Positions 49,407-58,290 of a stretch of DNA of 64,000 bases are shown here, in pieces. This DNA comes from Haloplanus salinarum (lineage in GTDB: Archaea; Halobacteriota; Halobacteria; Halobacteriales; Haloferacaceae). Position 1 is the stretch's first letter, and the number at the start of each line of letters is the position of its first letter. A program made the position numbers and the translations under genes. The notes beneath the pieces were generated by a model. It saw only the letters and a list, made by a program, of their open reading frames with translations. It did not search any database and was not told the origin of the DNA. The stretch lies in the NCBI RefSeq assembly GCF_024498175.1, contig NZ_CP101823.1, positions 682,001 through 746,000 on the forward strand. The letters are read 5' to 3'.

Positions 49407-50891
49407 ATGAGTCGGGAAGACTCAAATCGCCCGAGTGGGGGAGATTCGACGCTCCTGCTCAAGCCCGCGCTGGGCGTCGTCGGGATCGTGGTCGCTGCCG
49501 TCGTTCTGGTGTTCGCTCTCAACGGCGTTCTCGCGTACCTCGGTGTCGGTGCGATCGGCCCGGGGGCGCCGGCAGCCCAAACCGGCGGTCAGCCGGCGGC
49601 GGCTGCGAGCAACGCCAGCGGCGGGGGCGACGGTGGCGGTGGTGCCGCCAACACCGGTAGCGTTCGAGCGCTTCCGGCGACGTTCAGCGGGCAGAAGTGG
49701 TACAGCGAGGACCTGCGCGACCAAGAGTTCGCCTACAGGGACCCGAACGCAGGCGAGGAGATCAAGTTCCAGCCCAAGAAGATGAACAACTCGACGTTGC
49801 CCGAAAACGAAAAGCGGGCCGAACTCGTCCGGGAGGGGCGTAGCCTGTTCGCCAACACCTCGGAGGAGATGCCCGAACACGTCGGCAACGACCTGTCGTG
49901 TGCGAACTGTCACGGCGGCGGTGACCTGCCGACGACGACGGGTATGGTCGGGCAGGACATCAACCTAATTCCGCTGGTCGGCACCGCCGCAGGCTACCCC
50001 GAGTGGACGGGCCGCACCGAGCGCATGCGCGACATGCGCCAGCGGATCATGGGTTGCTTCCTCCGGAGCATGAACTCGCCCGGCTCCGCGGAGGGTATGC
50101 CCGCCTACGACAGCCGCGAGATCCAGGCGATGGAGTCGTACATGGTCTGGCTGAACAAGGGAACCCCCAGCAGTCGCGTCCCCTACTGGCGGCATCTGGA
50201 GAAGCCGGAGGGCGACGAGAAGGTGCCGGTACCCGAGGTCAATCCCGTCCGTGGGGCGGAGCTCTACCTCGAGAACTGTGCGTCCTGCCACGGGGCGGAC
50301 GGACAGGGTATCGAAGGGCAGTACCCGCCGCTGTGGGGTGAGGGCTCGTACAACGACGGCGCCGGCATGGGTCGGATGTACACATCAGCCGCGTTCATTC
50401 GCGAGGCGATGCCCTACGGCGCGGGTCATACGTTCTCCAACTGGGAGGACGTCCAGGACGTCGCCGGGTACATGAACGCCCACAAGCGGCCGCATCTGCC
50501 GCGCCAGCCCAAAGACTGGGCCGTGTCGGGTGCCCCCGACGAGGGGATCTACTACGACCGCGTCCAGCAACGTCACGGCTACGACATGAATCCGATGACA
50601 AAGAAGCTGATGCTGGCCGGTATCCCCATCGACGACTCGGAGCTCACCGAGGACATGATCCCGGAGGACACGAGTCGGTACGACCAACCGCTCCGCAACG
50701 AGTCGGTCGACGGCTCGTGGCAGACCACCTGGATCCGGACGTACGAGAACGTCGGGAACGAGACGGCGACAAACGCGACGGCGACGAACGCGACGACGAC
50801 GAATACGACGGCCTCGAACCAGTCGGCGATCACGCCGCAGGCTGCGGTCACGTCGGCGATAGCGGACGAGGAGTCGCACGCGGCCAGCTGA
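49407..50891 (+). CDS. tsdA: Diheme cytochrome c of thiosulfate dehydrogenase (TsdA) type
   Basis: TsdA oxidises two thiosulfates to tetrathionate. This 494-residue protein has an N-terminal anchor (about 16-50), a Gly/Ala linker and two heme sites: SCANCH (Cys165/Cys168/His169) and SCH in CASCH (Cys291/Cys294/His295). Between them, RIMGCFLRSMN has Cys217 at the place of the heme-1 Cys ligand of TsdA; FIREAMP has Met335 for heme 2. ELYLENCASCHGADGQG, YPPLWGEGSYNDGAGMGR and DVAGYMNAHKRP are further matches. A NATATN-rich tail ends it. The start is ATG 49407. Confidence 0.85.
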   Translation: MSREDSNRPSGGDSTLLLKPALGVVGIVVAAVVLVFALNGVLAYLGVGAIGPGAPAAQTGGQPAAAASNASGGGDGGGGAANTGSVRALPATFSGQKWYSEDLRDQEFAYRDPNAGEEIKFQPKKMNNSTLPENEKRAELVREGRSLFANTSEEMPEHVGNDLSCANCHGGGDLPTTTGMVGQDINLIPLVGTAAGYPEWTGRTERMRDMRQRIMGCFLRSMNSPGSAEGMPAYDSREIQAMESYMVWLNKGTPSSRVPYWRHLEKPEGDEKVPVPEVNPVRGAELYLENCASCHGADGQGIEGQYPPLWGEGSYNDGAGMGRMYTSAAFIREAMPYGAGHTFSNWEDVQDVAGYMNAHKRPHLPRQPKDWAVSGAPDEGIYYDRVQQRHGYDMNPMTKKLMLAGIPIDDSELTEDMIPEDTSRYDQPLRNESVDGSWQTTWIRTYENVGNETATNATATNATTTNTTASNQSAITPQAAVTSAIADEESHAAS

Positions 50892-50916
50892 CGTGCCGCA
50901 CCGAACTACGGACTAA

Positions 50917-51597
50917 ATGCTCGAAACACCCTCCACGGTCGCGGTCTTTTTCGCTGGCGTCCTGACGATACTGACACCGTGCTGTCTACCGATGATCCCC
51001 GTCCTCGTCGTCGGCGCGAACGGGCACCGTCTCCGCCCGGTCCTCATCGTCGCGGGCAGTACGATGACCTTCACCGCGCTGGGCGTGGTGACGGGGTCGG
51101 TCGGGTCGATAACGCCGGCGACGATCCGCGCCCCCTTCGCCGTCCTCATGCTCGCGTTCGGGGTCGTACTCGCGGACGACGACGTGAACGCGGCGTACAG
51201 CCGGTACGCCTCGCGGCTCGCCGGGCGGGCGACGGCCCTGACTGGACGGGTCGACGAGGACCGCCACCCGCTCGCGAACGCCTTCGTGGTCGGCCTGTTG
51301 CTTGGCGTCATCTGGCTGCCCTGTGTCGGTCCTGTCCTCGGCGGCGTCCTCGCGTACGTCGGCTCGACCGCGGGCATCGTCGGCGGCGCCGGCCTGCTGT
51401 TCACTTACGGCGTCGGCTTCTCGCTACCGCTACTCGGGGTCGCCTACGCCGGCCGGTCGGGCGGGCGGCGACTGCTCGACTGGGAGCCCGGGGAGGGCTT
51501 CCGAACCGCCACCGGGTACGCGTTCGTCCTGCTCGGACTGGCCGTTCTCTTCGATATCGACAAACTCGCGCTCGCGTCGCTCACGGACATGCTCTAA
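50917..51597 (+). CDS. ccdA: CcdA thiol-disulfide transmembrane protein
   Basis: This 226-residue membrane protein has six segments and the two Cys-Pro motifs of CcdA/DsbD-beta: ILTPCCLPMIPVLVVG and VIWLPCVGPVLGGVLAYVG. It carries electrons from cytoplasmic thioredoxin to the outside for CcmG. The first motif has a Cys doublet (PCC). It starts 25 bases after tsdA, in one operon with it. Confidence 0.9.
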   Translation: MLETPSTVAVFFAGVLTILTPCCLPMIPVLVVGANGHRLRPVLIVAGSTMTFTALGVVTGSVGSITPATIRAPFAVLMLAFGVVLADDDVNAAYSRYASRLAGRATALTGRVDEDRHPLANAFVVGLLLGVIWLPCVGPVLGGVLAYVGSTAGIVGGAGLLFTYGVGFSLPLLGVAYAGRSGGRRLLDWEPGEGFRTATGYAFVLLGLAVLFDIDKLALASLTDML

Positions 51598-51602
51598 TAG
51601 CC

Positions 51603-52370
51603 ATGCCTACAGATCAACGAAACGAACGGAACCGATCACGGTCGAATCGCTTCAGTGCCGCGCGGATCGTCGGCCGAATCACTGGGATACTCCACCGTGT
51701 CACGCGGAGCCGCGCCGTGAAGTGGGGGACGTTGCTGTTCGGCACGCTCTCGTTCGTCCTAGTGTTTGGCTACGCATCGAAGACGATGTACGGCATCGAA
51801 CACGGTGGCAACCTGCTCGCCTACTGGCACATCGCTCTCGCGTGGGTCGCCTCGGCGGCGCTCGGCACGACGTTCGTCGGGAGTGTACTCTTCCTGCGCT
51901 ATCGGGGGCACTTCTGGAGCCGCCTCGCCCACAGCGCTGGGGAGCTCGGCTTCCTCTTCGCGACGCTGACGCTCCTGCTAGGGAGCGCGTGGGGCAAAGT
52001 CATCTGGAACTCGTGGTGGGAGTGGACGGACGTTCGTCTCGTCACCTTCCTGATCGTGTGGTTCATCTACGCGGGCTATCTCGTGGTGTCGTCGGCGACG
52101 GACCCGAACACGGGTGACCGCTACACCGCGGTGTACGGCGTCGTCGGCTTCGTCACGGTGCCTATCTCCTACGCCTCGACGCGGCTGTGGACGCCCACTT
52201 TCCACGAGACGACCATCGGGAATCCGGAGGTCAGTGCGAACATTGACCCGACGACGCTGCTCGTGACCGTCGTCGCGGCAACGTTCCTGTACGTCTACCT
52301 TCTCGGCGTCCGGATCCAGGTGCACGAAGTCGAAGACCGTCTCCGCGGACACACCGGTGGAAGGAGGTGA
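51603..52370 (+). CDS. ccmC: Heme exporter protein CcmC
   Basis: This is a 255-residue protein with six membrane helices after a basic N-terminus. The WWD-type heme-handling motif is seen as SAWGKVIWNSWWEWTDVRLVTFL; conserved His residues flank it (AYWHIALAWVAS and RLAHSAGELGFL). CcmC gives heme to CcmE. I chose ATG 51603, five bases after the ccdA stop; upstream in-frame translation is the shadow of ccdA. It is followed by ccmD. Confidence 0.92.
   Translation: MPTDQRNERNRSRSNRFSAARIVGRITGILHRVTRSRAVKWGTLLFGTLSFVLVFGYASKTMYGIEHGGNLLAYWHIALAWVASAALGTTFVGSVLFLRYRGHFWSRLAHSAGELGFLFATLTLLLGSAWGKVIWNSWWEWTDVRLVTFLIVWFIYAGYLVVSSATDPNTGDRYTAVYGVVGFVTVPISYASTRLWTPTFHETTIGNPEVSANIDPTTLLVTVVAATFLYVYLLGVRIQVHEVEDRLRGHTGGRR
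52361..52370 (+). promoter_or_regulatory. Strong Shine-Dalgarno before ccmD
   Basis: AAGGAGGTGA lies at the end of ccmC, 4-14 bases before the ccmD ATG at 52375. A full anti-SD match is notable in haloarchaea, where many genes are leaderless, and it confirms the ccmD start. Confidence 0.7.
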
Positions 52371-52374
52371 TCGT

Positions 52375-52491
52375 ATGGAACCACTGCTCCTGTTCGGCTA
52401 CACGGCGTTGTTCGTCGCGTTCTTCGGGTACGCGGCGTATCTCCAGCGCAAGCTGAGCCGCGTCGAGCGACGACTGAACGACCTTCGCTAG
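52375..52491 (+). CDS. ccmD: CcmD-like small membrane protein
   Basis: This 38-residue protein has one membrane helix (LLLFGYTALFVAFFGYAAYL) and a basic coiled tail (QRKLSRVERRLNDLR), the hallmark layout of CcmD, which helps release holo-CcmE from CcmABC. A strong ribosome binding site lies just upstream. It is too short for most gene finders but fits the operon exactly between ccmC and the convergent ccmB. Confidence 0.85.
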   Translation: MEPLLLFGYTALFVAFFGYAAYLQRKLSRVERRLNDLR

Positions 52492-52496
52492 GCCGG

Positions 52497-53171
52497 CTAC
52501 TCCTCGACGACGAAATCGAACGTGGCGAGGCCCGCAAGTAACAGGACCGCGGTGTATATGACGAGCAGACGGAGCCACGACCCGGTCGGAGCGCCCGCCG
52601 TGAGCGCCGCCGTCAGTTCGACGCCCGCGAGCAACACGGGGACGACGAGCGGAACGAGCAACAGCGGCAAGGCGAGCTCGTCGAGGCCGGCGCGGAAGGT
52701 GAGCGTCGCGACGACGACGCCGACGGCAGCGAATCCGACTGCCGCGACGGCGAGGACGCCGAGCAGGGCGAGCGCCGTTCGGAGCGTCGGGGCGTAGCCG
52801 AGCAACACCGCCGTCGCCCCGAGTGTCAGCACGTTCACGGTGAAGACGAACAGCGACGTGCTCGTCACTTTGCCCAGATAGATGGCGGATCGGTCCACTG
52901 GTGCAAGCAGGATGCCGTCGAGGGCGGCGTCGTCGTCCTCGACGGTAGCCGTCTTCGTCACGCCGAGTGTCCCGCCGAAGACGAACGCGATCCAGAGGGC
53001 GCCCCGGCCGAGTACCGCCGGATTCCGGAACGTTTTGACGAAGCTGAACGCGAAGGCGAGGACGATCAGTAGGGCGAACATCGCCATCGTCGTCGTGACG
53101 CGTCGGGAGCGGCTCTCGATGCGGAGATCCTTCCGGACGATTCGGAAGACTGCGGCGAGAAACGACCTCAC
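52497..53171 (-). CDS. ccmB: Heme ABC exporter permease CcmB
   Basis: This 224-residue protein has six membrane segments. It starts RSFLAAVFRIVRKDLRIESRSR, the typical CcmB N-terminus, with VEDDDAALDGILLAPVDRSAIYLGK as the conserved loop and LLLVPLVVPVLLAG as a later segment. The start is GTG at 53171, overlapping ccmA (GTGA). The operon here is ccmE-ccmA-ccmB on the minus strand, facing ccmC-ccmD. Confidence 0.9.
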   Translation of the reverse strand: MRSFLAAVFRIVRKDLRIESRSRRVTTTMAMFALLIVLAFAFSFVKTFRNPAVLGRGALWIAFVFGGTLGVTKTATVEDDDAALDGILLAPVDRSAIYLGKVTSTSLFVFTVNVLTLGATAVLLGYAPTLRTALALLGVLAVAAVGFAAVGVVVATLTFRAGLDELALPLLLVPLVVPVLLAGVELTAALTAGAPTGSWLRLLVIYTAVLLLAGLATFDFVVEE

Positions 53172-53929
53172 CGGTCGAGGCCCTCGTTCGATCCGTTGTC
53201 GACGCCGATCGTCCGGCGGTACGTCGTTTCGAACGCCGCTGCCGACGTTTCGCCGAGGTCGACATCCGCCCGTAGCCGGCCGCGGTCGACGACGAGTGCC
53301 CGATCACACCGACCGACTCCCCGGTCGAGGTCGTGAGTCGTCAGGAGGACGGTCCGGTCGTCGAACCCGTCCAGGATCGTCGCGAGGTCGGCCACGGACC
53401 GCTGGTCGAGGCCGGCGTACGGTTCGTCGAGCAAGAGCACGTCGGGACGGTGAAGGAGCGCCCGGGCAAGCGACAGCCGTTTGCGGAGACCGTGTGAGAA
53501 CGCCCCGGGGTACTGACTCGTCCGTCCGCCCAGGTTCACGGCGTCGAGTACCGCCTCGCAGCGCGCCGCGGGGTCATCGACTCCGTGGAGATCGGCGTGA
53601 AATCGGAGGTTCTCGCGCGCGCTGAGGTCGTCGTACAGCATCGACTCGTGGGTCACGATGCCGACCGTCCGGTGGACGCCGTGGTCACCGGGCACGAGTT
53701 CCGCGCCGCCGAGGGTGATGGTTCCGCTCGAGGGGCGGGCGAGCCCAGCGAGCATACGCAGGAGGGTCGACTTGCCGGCCCCGTTCGGGCCGAACAGGCC
53801 GACCGTCTCGCCCGGTTCGACGGCGAACGAGACGCCATCAACGGCCGTGACCCGACCGTACACCTTCGTAACGTCGTCGGTTCGTACCGCCGACGGCGCC
53901 GTGGGATCCGATCGGGCGTCTGCCGTCAT
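53168..53929 (-). CDS. ccmA: Heme ABC exporter ATPase CcmA
   Basis: This 253-residue ABC ATPase has Walker A LFGPNGAGKST near residue 47, signature FSHGLRKRLSLARAL, Walker B VLLLDEPYAG and H-loop LLTTHDLDRG. It powers release of heme-loaded CcmE. The signature SHGLRKR differs from LSGGQ but is common in CcmA. It overlaps the ccmE end by 4 bases and ccmB by 4. Confidence 0.9.
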   Translation of the reverse strand: MTADARSDPTAPSAVRTDDVTKVYGRVTAVDGVSFAVEPGETVGLFGPNGAGKSTLLRMLAGLARPSSGTITLGGAELVPGDHGVHRTVGIVTHESMLYDDLSARENLRFHADLHGVDDPAARCEAVLDAVNLGGRTSQYPGAFSHGLRKRLSLARALLHRPDVLLLDEPYAGLDQRSVADLATILDGFDDRTVLLTTHDLDRGVGRCDRALVVDRGRLRADVDLGETSAAAFETTYRRTIGVDNGSNEGLDR

Positions 53930-54309
53930 CGAGTGTCGTCCGGACGCTCGGAGCCCTCGTGGGCACGGACCGAGAGCTGTTTGGCGACGAGTCTGTCACC
54001 CTCGACCTGCCCTTTCGCGACGACGATCCGGCCCTCGGCCATCGTGTCCGGGAGCGTCCCCTCGTAGACGACGGTCATCGAGTGGTTGCCGTCGGTCACC
54101 TCGAACGTCGCCGTCCGGCCCCCCGTCTCGAGGTTCTGCACCGATCCTTCGAGGTTCACCCACTCGCCCTCGTACTCGTCCTCGGAGAGCTGTGTCGGAC
54201 TCACGAACGCGGCGGAGGCGTTCATGCTCGTCGCGCCCAGCACACCCAGGAGCACGAGGATTGCCACCGTCGTGACGAGAAGTTTGTTCTTCCGTCGCAC
54301 TACGCTCAT
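53926..54309 (-). CDS. ccmE: CcmE-like heme chaperone, divergent
   Basis: This 127-residue protein has an N-terminal anchor (KLLVTTVAILVLLGVLGATSM, about 8-29) and an OB-fold: VNLEGSVQNLETGGRTATFEVTDGNHSMTVVYEGTLPDTMAEGRIVVAKGQVEGDRLVAKQL. The usual heme motif (LAKHDENY in bacteria, CxxxY in archaeal types) is not present; the tail reads LSVRAHEGSE with one His (117) and no following Tyr or Cys. Its start codon lies directly against the decayed IS copy 2, so the original upstream sequence is lost. Confidence 0.8.
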   Translation of the reverse strand: MSVVRRKNKLLVTTVAILVLLGVLGATSMNASAAFVSPTQLSEDEYEGEWVNLEGSVQNLETGGRTATFEVTDGNHSMTVVYEGTLPDTMAEGRIVVAKGQVEGDRLVAKQLSVRAHEGSERPDDTR

Positions 54310-55760
54310 ATCATATGCCGGCGCTCTTGATTGTGTCGGATGGTTTCCGACTGCCGCCGGTGAGAGCCGTGCGTGCCCCGTCCACGATCATCCACCAGCC
54401 ACTCATTGTCGTCGAGATGCGGTTTTCGATCAGTCTCGTAGCGGTCCGTTCCCTTCTTGAGGAGCCGTTTCGCTTGCGCTTTCTCACTCGCCTGCATCCG
54501 CTTCGGGACGACGTAGTACAGCCCGCGCTGGCTGAGCATCTCAAGGATGTGCTGGCTATCGAACTCCCGATCCATCAAGACGTTATCGACATGAACAGCC
54601 GCCTCTGCCGAGTCCAAGAGGTCCTCGACAATCTCCTTGCGCGTATCGCCTTTGCGTACCGGCCGCGTGTCTAACACGATTGGAACAGCATTTCCGACCA
54701 GCTGGACCGTCGCCCACTGGTAGGCGTACTCGTCCAATTGCACCTTCGTCCCGATAATCTCGTCTTCGTGGCCGATTCGATTATCAGTAAACGGGTCTGA
54801 CTCCGTAATATCGATAGCGATGATACCAGCCCGGAAGAACTCCACTGTGTCTGCTACCCGGTCCAGCAGGCGGCCAACAGCTTGCCGGTACATTTCCCGA
54901 ATCTGTTCGATGGAGAGGTCACGAATGTGCTCGCGGTGGGCGTGACCGAGCGGCGTCAGCTCCCGATTAGACTCGTGGACGAAGCTCCGAGCGCCCTCAT
55001 TGACGGCTAAGCTTTCTCGAAGCCCCAGATACGTCTGAAGGTCCCAGTAGGCGTTTTCGTGGATTTCACAGCCCTCGCCACGTCCAGTGAGAACGCTGGG
55101 ACCGCAACACGGTTAACATTCTCAGTGATGGTCTCGGCCTGCTCTAATACGGTCTGGTCATCGGGGTTCGATTCCGTATGCTCGTCACCGTGTCTACGGC
55201 TCTGTCGGTCTGGCCCACGCGGGACTGAGACGCCCACATTTTGCGCTTTAATGAGGAGGATTCGCGCTGCTGTCTCGGCGGTATTTTGGAGTTCAGCAGT
55301 GAACCGTTTGTGCCAGCTGCGCCACAATGTTGACTGATCCGGTACAGACTCTAGGCCAAGTCGGTCGCAGAGACCAGGGTGCTGGGTGAGGTATTCGATG
55401 AGGGCGGTCTCGTGGCCCCAGCCATGGCATTCTTTCAGCAGGAACAGGCGAAACAGTGTCTCCATCTCGTAGCTCGTTGAGCCTGCGTATCGGTCGTGGG
55501 GATCGAACTGGACGTATGCGAGCGGTAATGCTTGGACGAATGGTTCGACGGTCTCGTGATCGTCATGCTGGAACCAGGTTTCCGCAACGAGACGAATATC
55601 CGATTCTACTCCGGGGAGTGACGTCCGATCGAACAGCGGGCTCGACTCGTACGTTGGCCAGTCAACGTAGGATAGCTGGACGATCCGGCAGAAGACAGTG
55701 CGACGAGACTCACGGGTTGGGGCCACAGAGGAATGCTGAACCCGGGATGTTCAAGTATTC
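54310..55760 (-). pseudogene. Decayed IS4-type element, copy 2
   Basis: This is the remains of the same transposase as copies 1 and 3. The N-terminal part is read from 55726 to about 55085, ending in a frameshift at FSLD-VARAV (where the other copies have DRGEGCEIHENAY). The frame then shifts and continues through IREMYRQA (54890) to a broken end near 54395 after HLDDNEW. The C-terminal YREK catalytic region and the left terminal repeat are gone. The right end (TGTTCAAG near 55749) is like those of the other copies. Confidence 0.85.
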
Positions 55761-55890
55761 GTTCAACTGCTCAATACAGGTGAGATACTCATCCCCGTAC
55801 AGATAGAGCGCCCAGCCACCCTCTAGACCATTCCTGCCGCACGACAGGCCCGGCAGTCGTTCGGCGAATCGGCCTGACGGATCGGCTCTC

Positions 55891-56667
55891 TCAGTGTAGG
55901 GCGATATACGGCCCCAGCAGCAGCATCAGAACCGCGAGGAACCGCGTCAACCTGTCGGCGTCGACCGCCTGTGCGACCCGCCAGCCGAGCACGACGCCGA
56001 CGAGTTCGGGGACGCCGATGGCGACCACTAGGGCCCAAGAAACTGCGTCGCGCACGACGTAGCCCAGGGTCGCGAACGCCGCGATGAAGATGGACTGGAC
56101 CTGCGCGACGCCGACGGCGAACAGCATCGGCACGCCGAGTGCGACCAGTAGCGGGACCGTGAGTACGGGGCCGCCGACGCCGAGGAGGCCTCCAGAAATA
56201 CCGACGAATGTGCCAACGGCGGCGACGCCGAGCGTCCCTCGCGTCGAGGTCGTGTCGTAGCTGGCACCGCCTGTGCCGTAGCCAGACCGGTAGAACACGA
56301 GCACGCCCGTCACCATCACCAGTCCACCAAGCAACAGCCCGAAAGCACCTCTCGAGACGAACGCGCTGAGCCGGACGCCGCTGAGTGCGCCGACGAGCCC
56401 GGTGACGCTCAGGACGCCGGCGGAGCGCGGGCCGCCGTGGGAGCCGAGTTCTCCGGAGCGGTAGTATCCTGCCGTGCCGACAAGTCCCGTGGCGATGAAC
56501 GTCGCGCTGGCGGTGCCGACGATGGTCGCCGGCGGCAGGTCGGTTAGCGCGTACAGCGCGATGGTGACGAAGATACCACCCGGTCCGACGGCGGTGATGC
56601 CGATTCCGGACAGCAGCGAGATGACCAGCAGGAGAGCGAGGGTTCCAGCGGGGATGCCAGCGGGCAT
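55891..56667 (-). CDS. TauE/SafE-family transporter
   Basis: This 258-residue membrane protein has eight or so helices. Two internal repeats carry LSGIGITAVGPGGIFVTIAL and VGISGGLLGVGGPVLTVPLL, the Gly-rich duplicate motif of TauE/SafE. The family exports sulfite, sulfoacetate and similar anions. Beside a TsdA-type gene, a role in moving sulfur oxyanions is plausible but not shown. The ATG is at 56667, 3 bases after the stop of the upstream Nramp-like gene, so they share an operon. Confidence 0.88.
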   Translation of the reverse strand: MPAGIPAGTLALLLVISLLSGIGITAVGPGGIFVTIALYALTDLPPATIVGTASATFIATGLVGTAGYYRSGELGSHGGPRSAGVLSVTGLVGALSGVRLSAFVSRGAFGLLLGGLVMVTGVLVFYRSGYGTGGASYDTTSTRGTLGVAAVGTFVGISGGLLGVGGPVLTVPLLVALGVPMLFAVGVAQVQSIFIAAFATLGYVVRDAVSWALVVAIGVPELVGVVLGWRVAQAVDADRLTRFLAVLMLLLGPYIALH

Positions 56668-56670
56668 TCC

Positions 56671-57945
56671 TCAGAGCCCGCCAGACAAGATGGCGTTGAT
56701 GACGAACCGACCGGCACTCCACGCGGAGTAGACAGCCAGTAGGATGAGCGCGCTATTGAGGATGTTCAGTTTCCAGCCGTTCGTGTACTCACCCATGACA
56801 TCGCTATCGTTGACCGCCCAGAATAGCAGCAGAGCGGTTATCGGGAGTCCGATAACTCCGTTGTACGCGGGGAAGAGAATAATCATATTGATGACACTCA
56901 GTCCGAGATACTGGTGGACGAGCGGCGAGAGGCTCCCGACCCCGACGCCGACGACATAAATGAGCTTGAACAGGCGAGTGCTCTCGGCGAACTCCTCGCC
57001 CATCGCTTCCGGGATCATGTACGCGGGCGCCCACATGATCGGAACGATGCTGTTGAACGCGGCCGCGAGCGTCCCGACGAGGAAGACAACCATCGCCCAC
57101 TCGCCGAGAACGTTCGCGAGGGCCTTCCCCGGTGTGAGGAAGGTCTCAAGGTGGGTGTAGCCAGCCGGCCGCAGCACGGCGGCAGCTGCGACGACGATGG
57201 CGATCGTGGTGACGCCACCGACGGCGTAGCCGATGGAGAGGTCGCGGCGCATCGTCGGCACGTCGGACTTACTTGTCCAGCCCTTGTTTTCAACGAGCTG
57301 TGACTCGAGAAAGAAGTTCGGCCAGAGCGCGGTCGTCCCGAGGATACTCACCGCGAGCGCCATCGCCCCGGCCGATTCGATTGCGGGAACGAATCCCTTC
57401 GATACGGCGACGAGGTCGGGGCTACTCACGCCCGCGACGACGACGTACGCGATGAGGAGACCGAACATCATCGTGACCATCACCTTCTCAACCATGTCGT
57501 AGCCGAGGATACCGATGACCATGGCTGTCAGTCCGGTCAGGTAGGCGAACGGATGCCAGCCGATTCCGTGGAGACCGAGGAGGACGACGATCCCCTTCCC
57601 GACGGCCGCTGTGAGTTCGAGGGTCCACGCGATACAGCCGACCGCCAGCAGAACCATCAGGATGGTCGCGACGGTCGAGCCGAGTCTCTTCCGTGCGAAC
57701 GCCGCGAGCGACTCGCCGAAGATGCCGAGTCGGGCGCTCATGTCCTGTGCCATGAACCCGAGGAGGACGGCGCCGACGACGGCCCACAGGAGACCGTACC
57801 CGTAGCGGACCCCGGCGGAACTCGCGATGAAGACCGACCCCGAGCCGAAGTAGCTCGCGACCATCACGAATGCGAGACCGTACTGCTGGAAGAGTTCGGT
57901 GATTGTGAGGTCTGGCGCTAATCCGGTGAATGATTTGGTTTCCAT
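56671..57945 (-). CDS. Atypical Nramp-like transporter
   Basis: This 424-residue membrane protein has about 11 helices and an Nramp layout: first helix VMVASYFGSGSVFIASSAG, sixth-helix region ILGTTALWPNFFLESQLVENKGW. In true Nramp proteins these hold the DPGN and MPH metal-binding motifs; here they read FGSGS and WPN, so both metal ligands are lost. The substrate is therefore probably not a classical Mn2+/Fe2+. It is co-transcribed with the TauE-type gene. The ATG is at 57945, followed upstream by AT-rich sequence. Confidence 0.8.
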   Translation of the reverse strand: METKSFTGLAPDLTITELFQQYGLAFVMVASYFGSGSVFIASSAGVRYGYGLLWAVVGAVLLGFMAQDMSARLGIFGESLAAFARKRLGSTVATILMVLLAVGCIAWTLELTAAVGKGIVVLLGLHGIGWHPFAYLTGLTAMVIGILGYDMVEKVMVTMMFGLLIAYVVVAGVSSPDLVAVSKGFVPAIESAGAMALAVSILGTTALWPNFFLESQLVENKGWTSKSDVPTMRRDLSIGYAVGGVTTIAIVVAAAAVLRPAGYTHLETFLTPGKALANVLGEWAMVVFLVGTLAAAFNSIVPIMWAPAYMIPEAMGEEFAESTRLFKLIYVVGVGVGSLSPLVHQYLGLSVINMIILFPAYNGVIGLPITALLLFWAVNDSDVMGEYTNGWKLNILNSALILLAVYSAWSAGRFVINAILSGGL

Positions 57946-58290
57946 ATGTGACTAGTCGAAATTATTGGTTTTTAGCCGATTCGAGAGCAGTCGCTCCCAC
58001 GGAGTATTCTGGCACGTTGCCCCGAAACTGCCGAGACTAAGCGCAGAATGTAGGTATTCAATCCATACGGAAATATGCTGTGAAATCCTGCCGCGACTAC
58101 TGCCGTATCTGACCACACCCGGCCTTCTGGAGCGTCCGCTTGAGCCAGTTGCGACAGTCATTCGGGACTTTGCCGGACGATGTATTCGCAGATACACTGA
58201 GAAGTCACGCAATCCGCGTTTCCTGAATGAACTCTGGACTTTCGGACCATATGCATTGAGAGTCCCAGTCTCAACTACTGTGAGCCGGGG
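57946..58290. other. Intergenic region upstream of the Nramp-like gene
   Basis: These 345 bases have lower GC than the surroundings. The minus-strand AT-rich GGCTAAAAACCAATAATTTC near 57962-57985 is a likely promoter for the Nramp-like gene. The remainder shows open frames on both strands, but nothing with recognisable family features. Confidence 0.45.
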
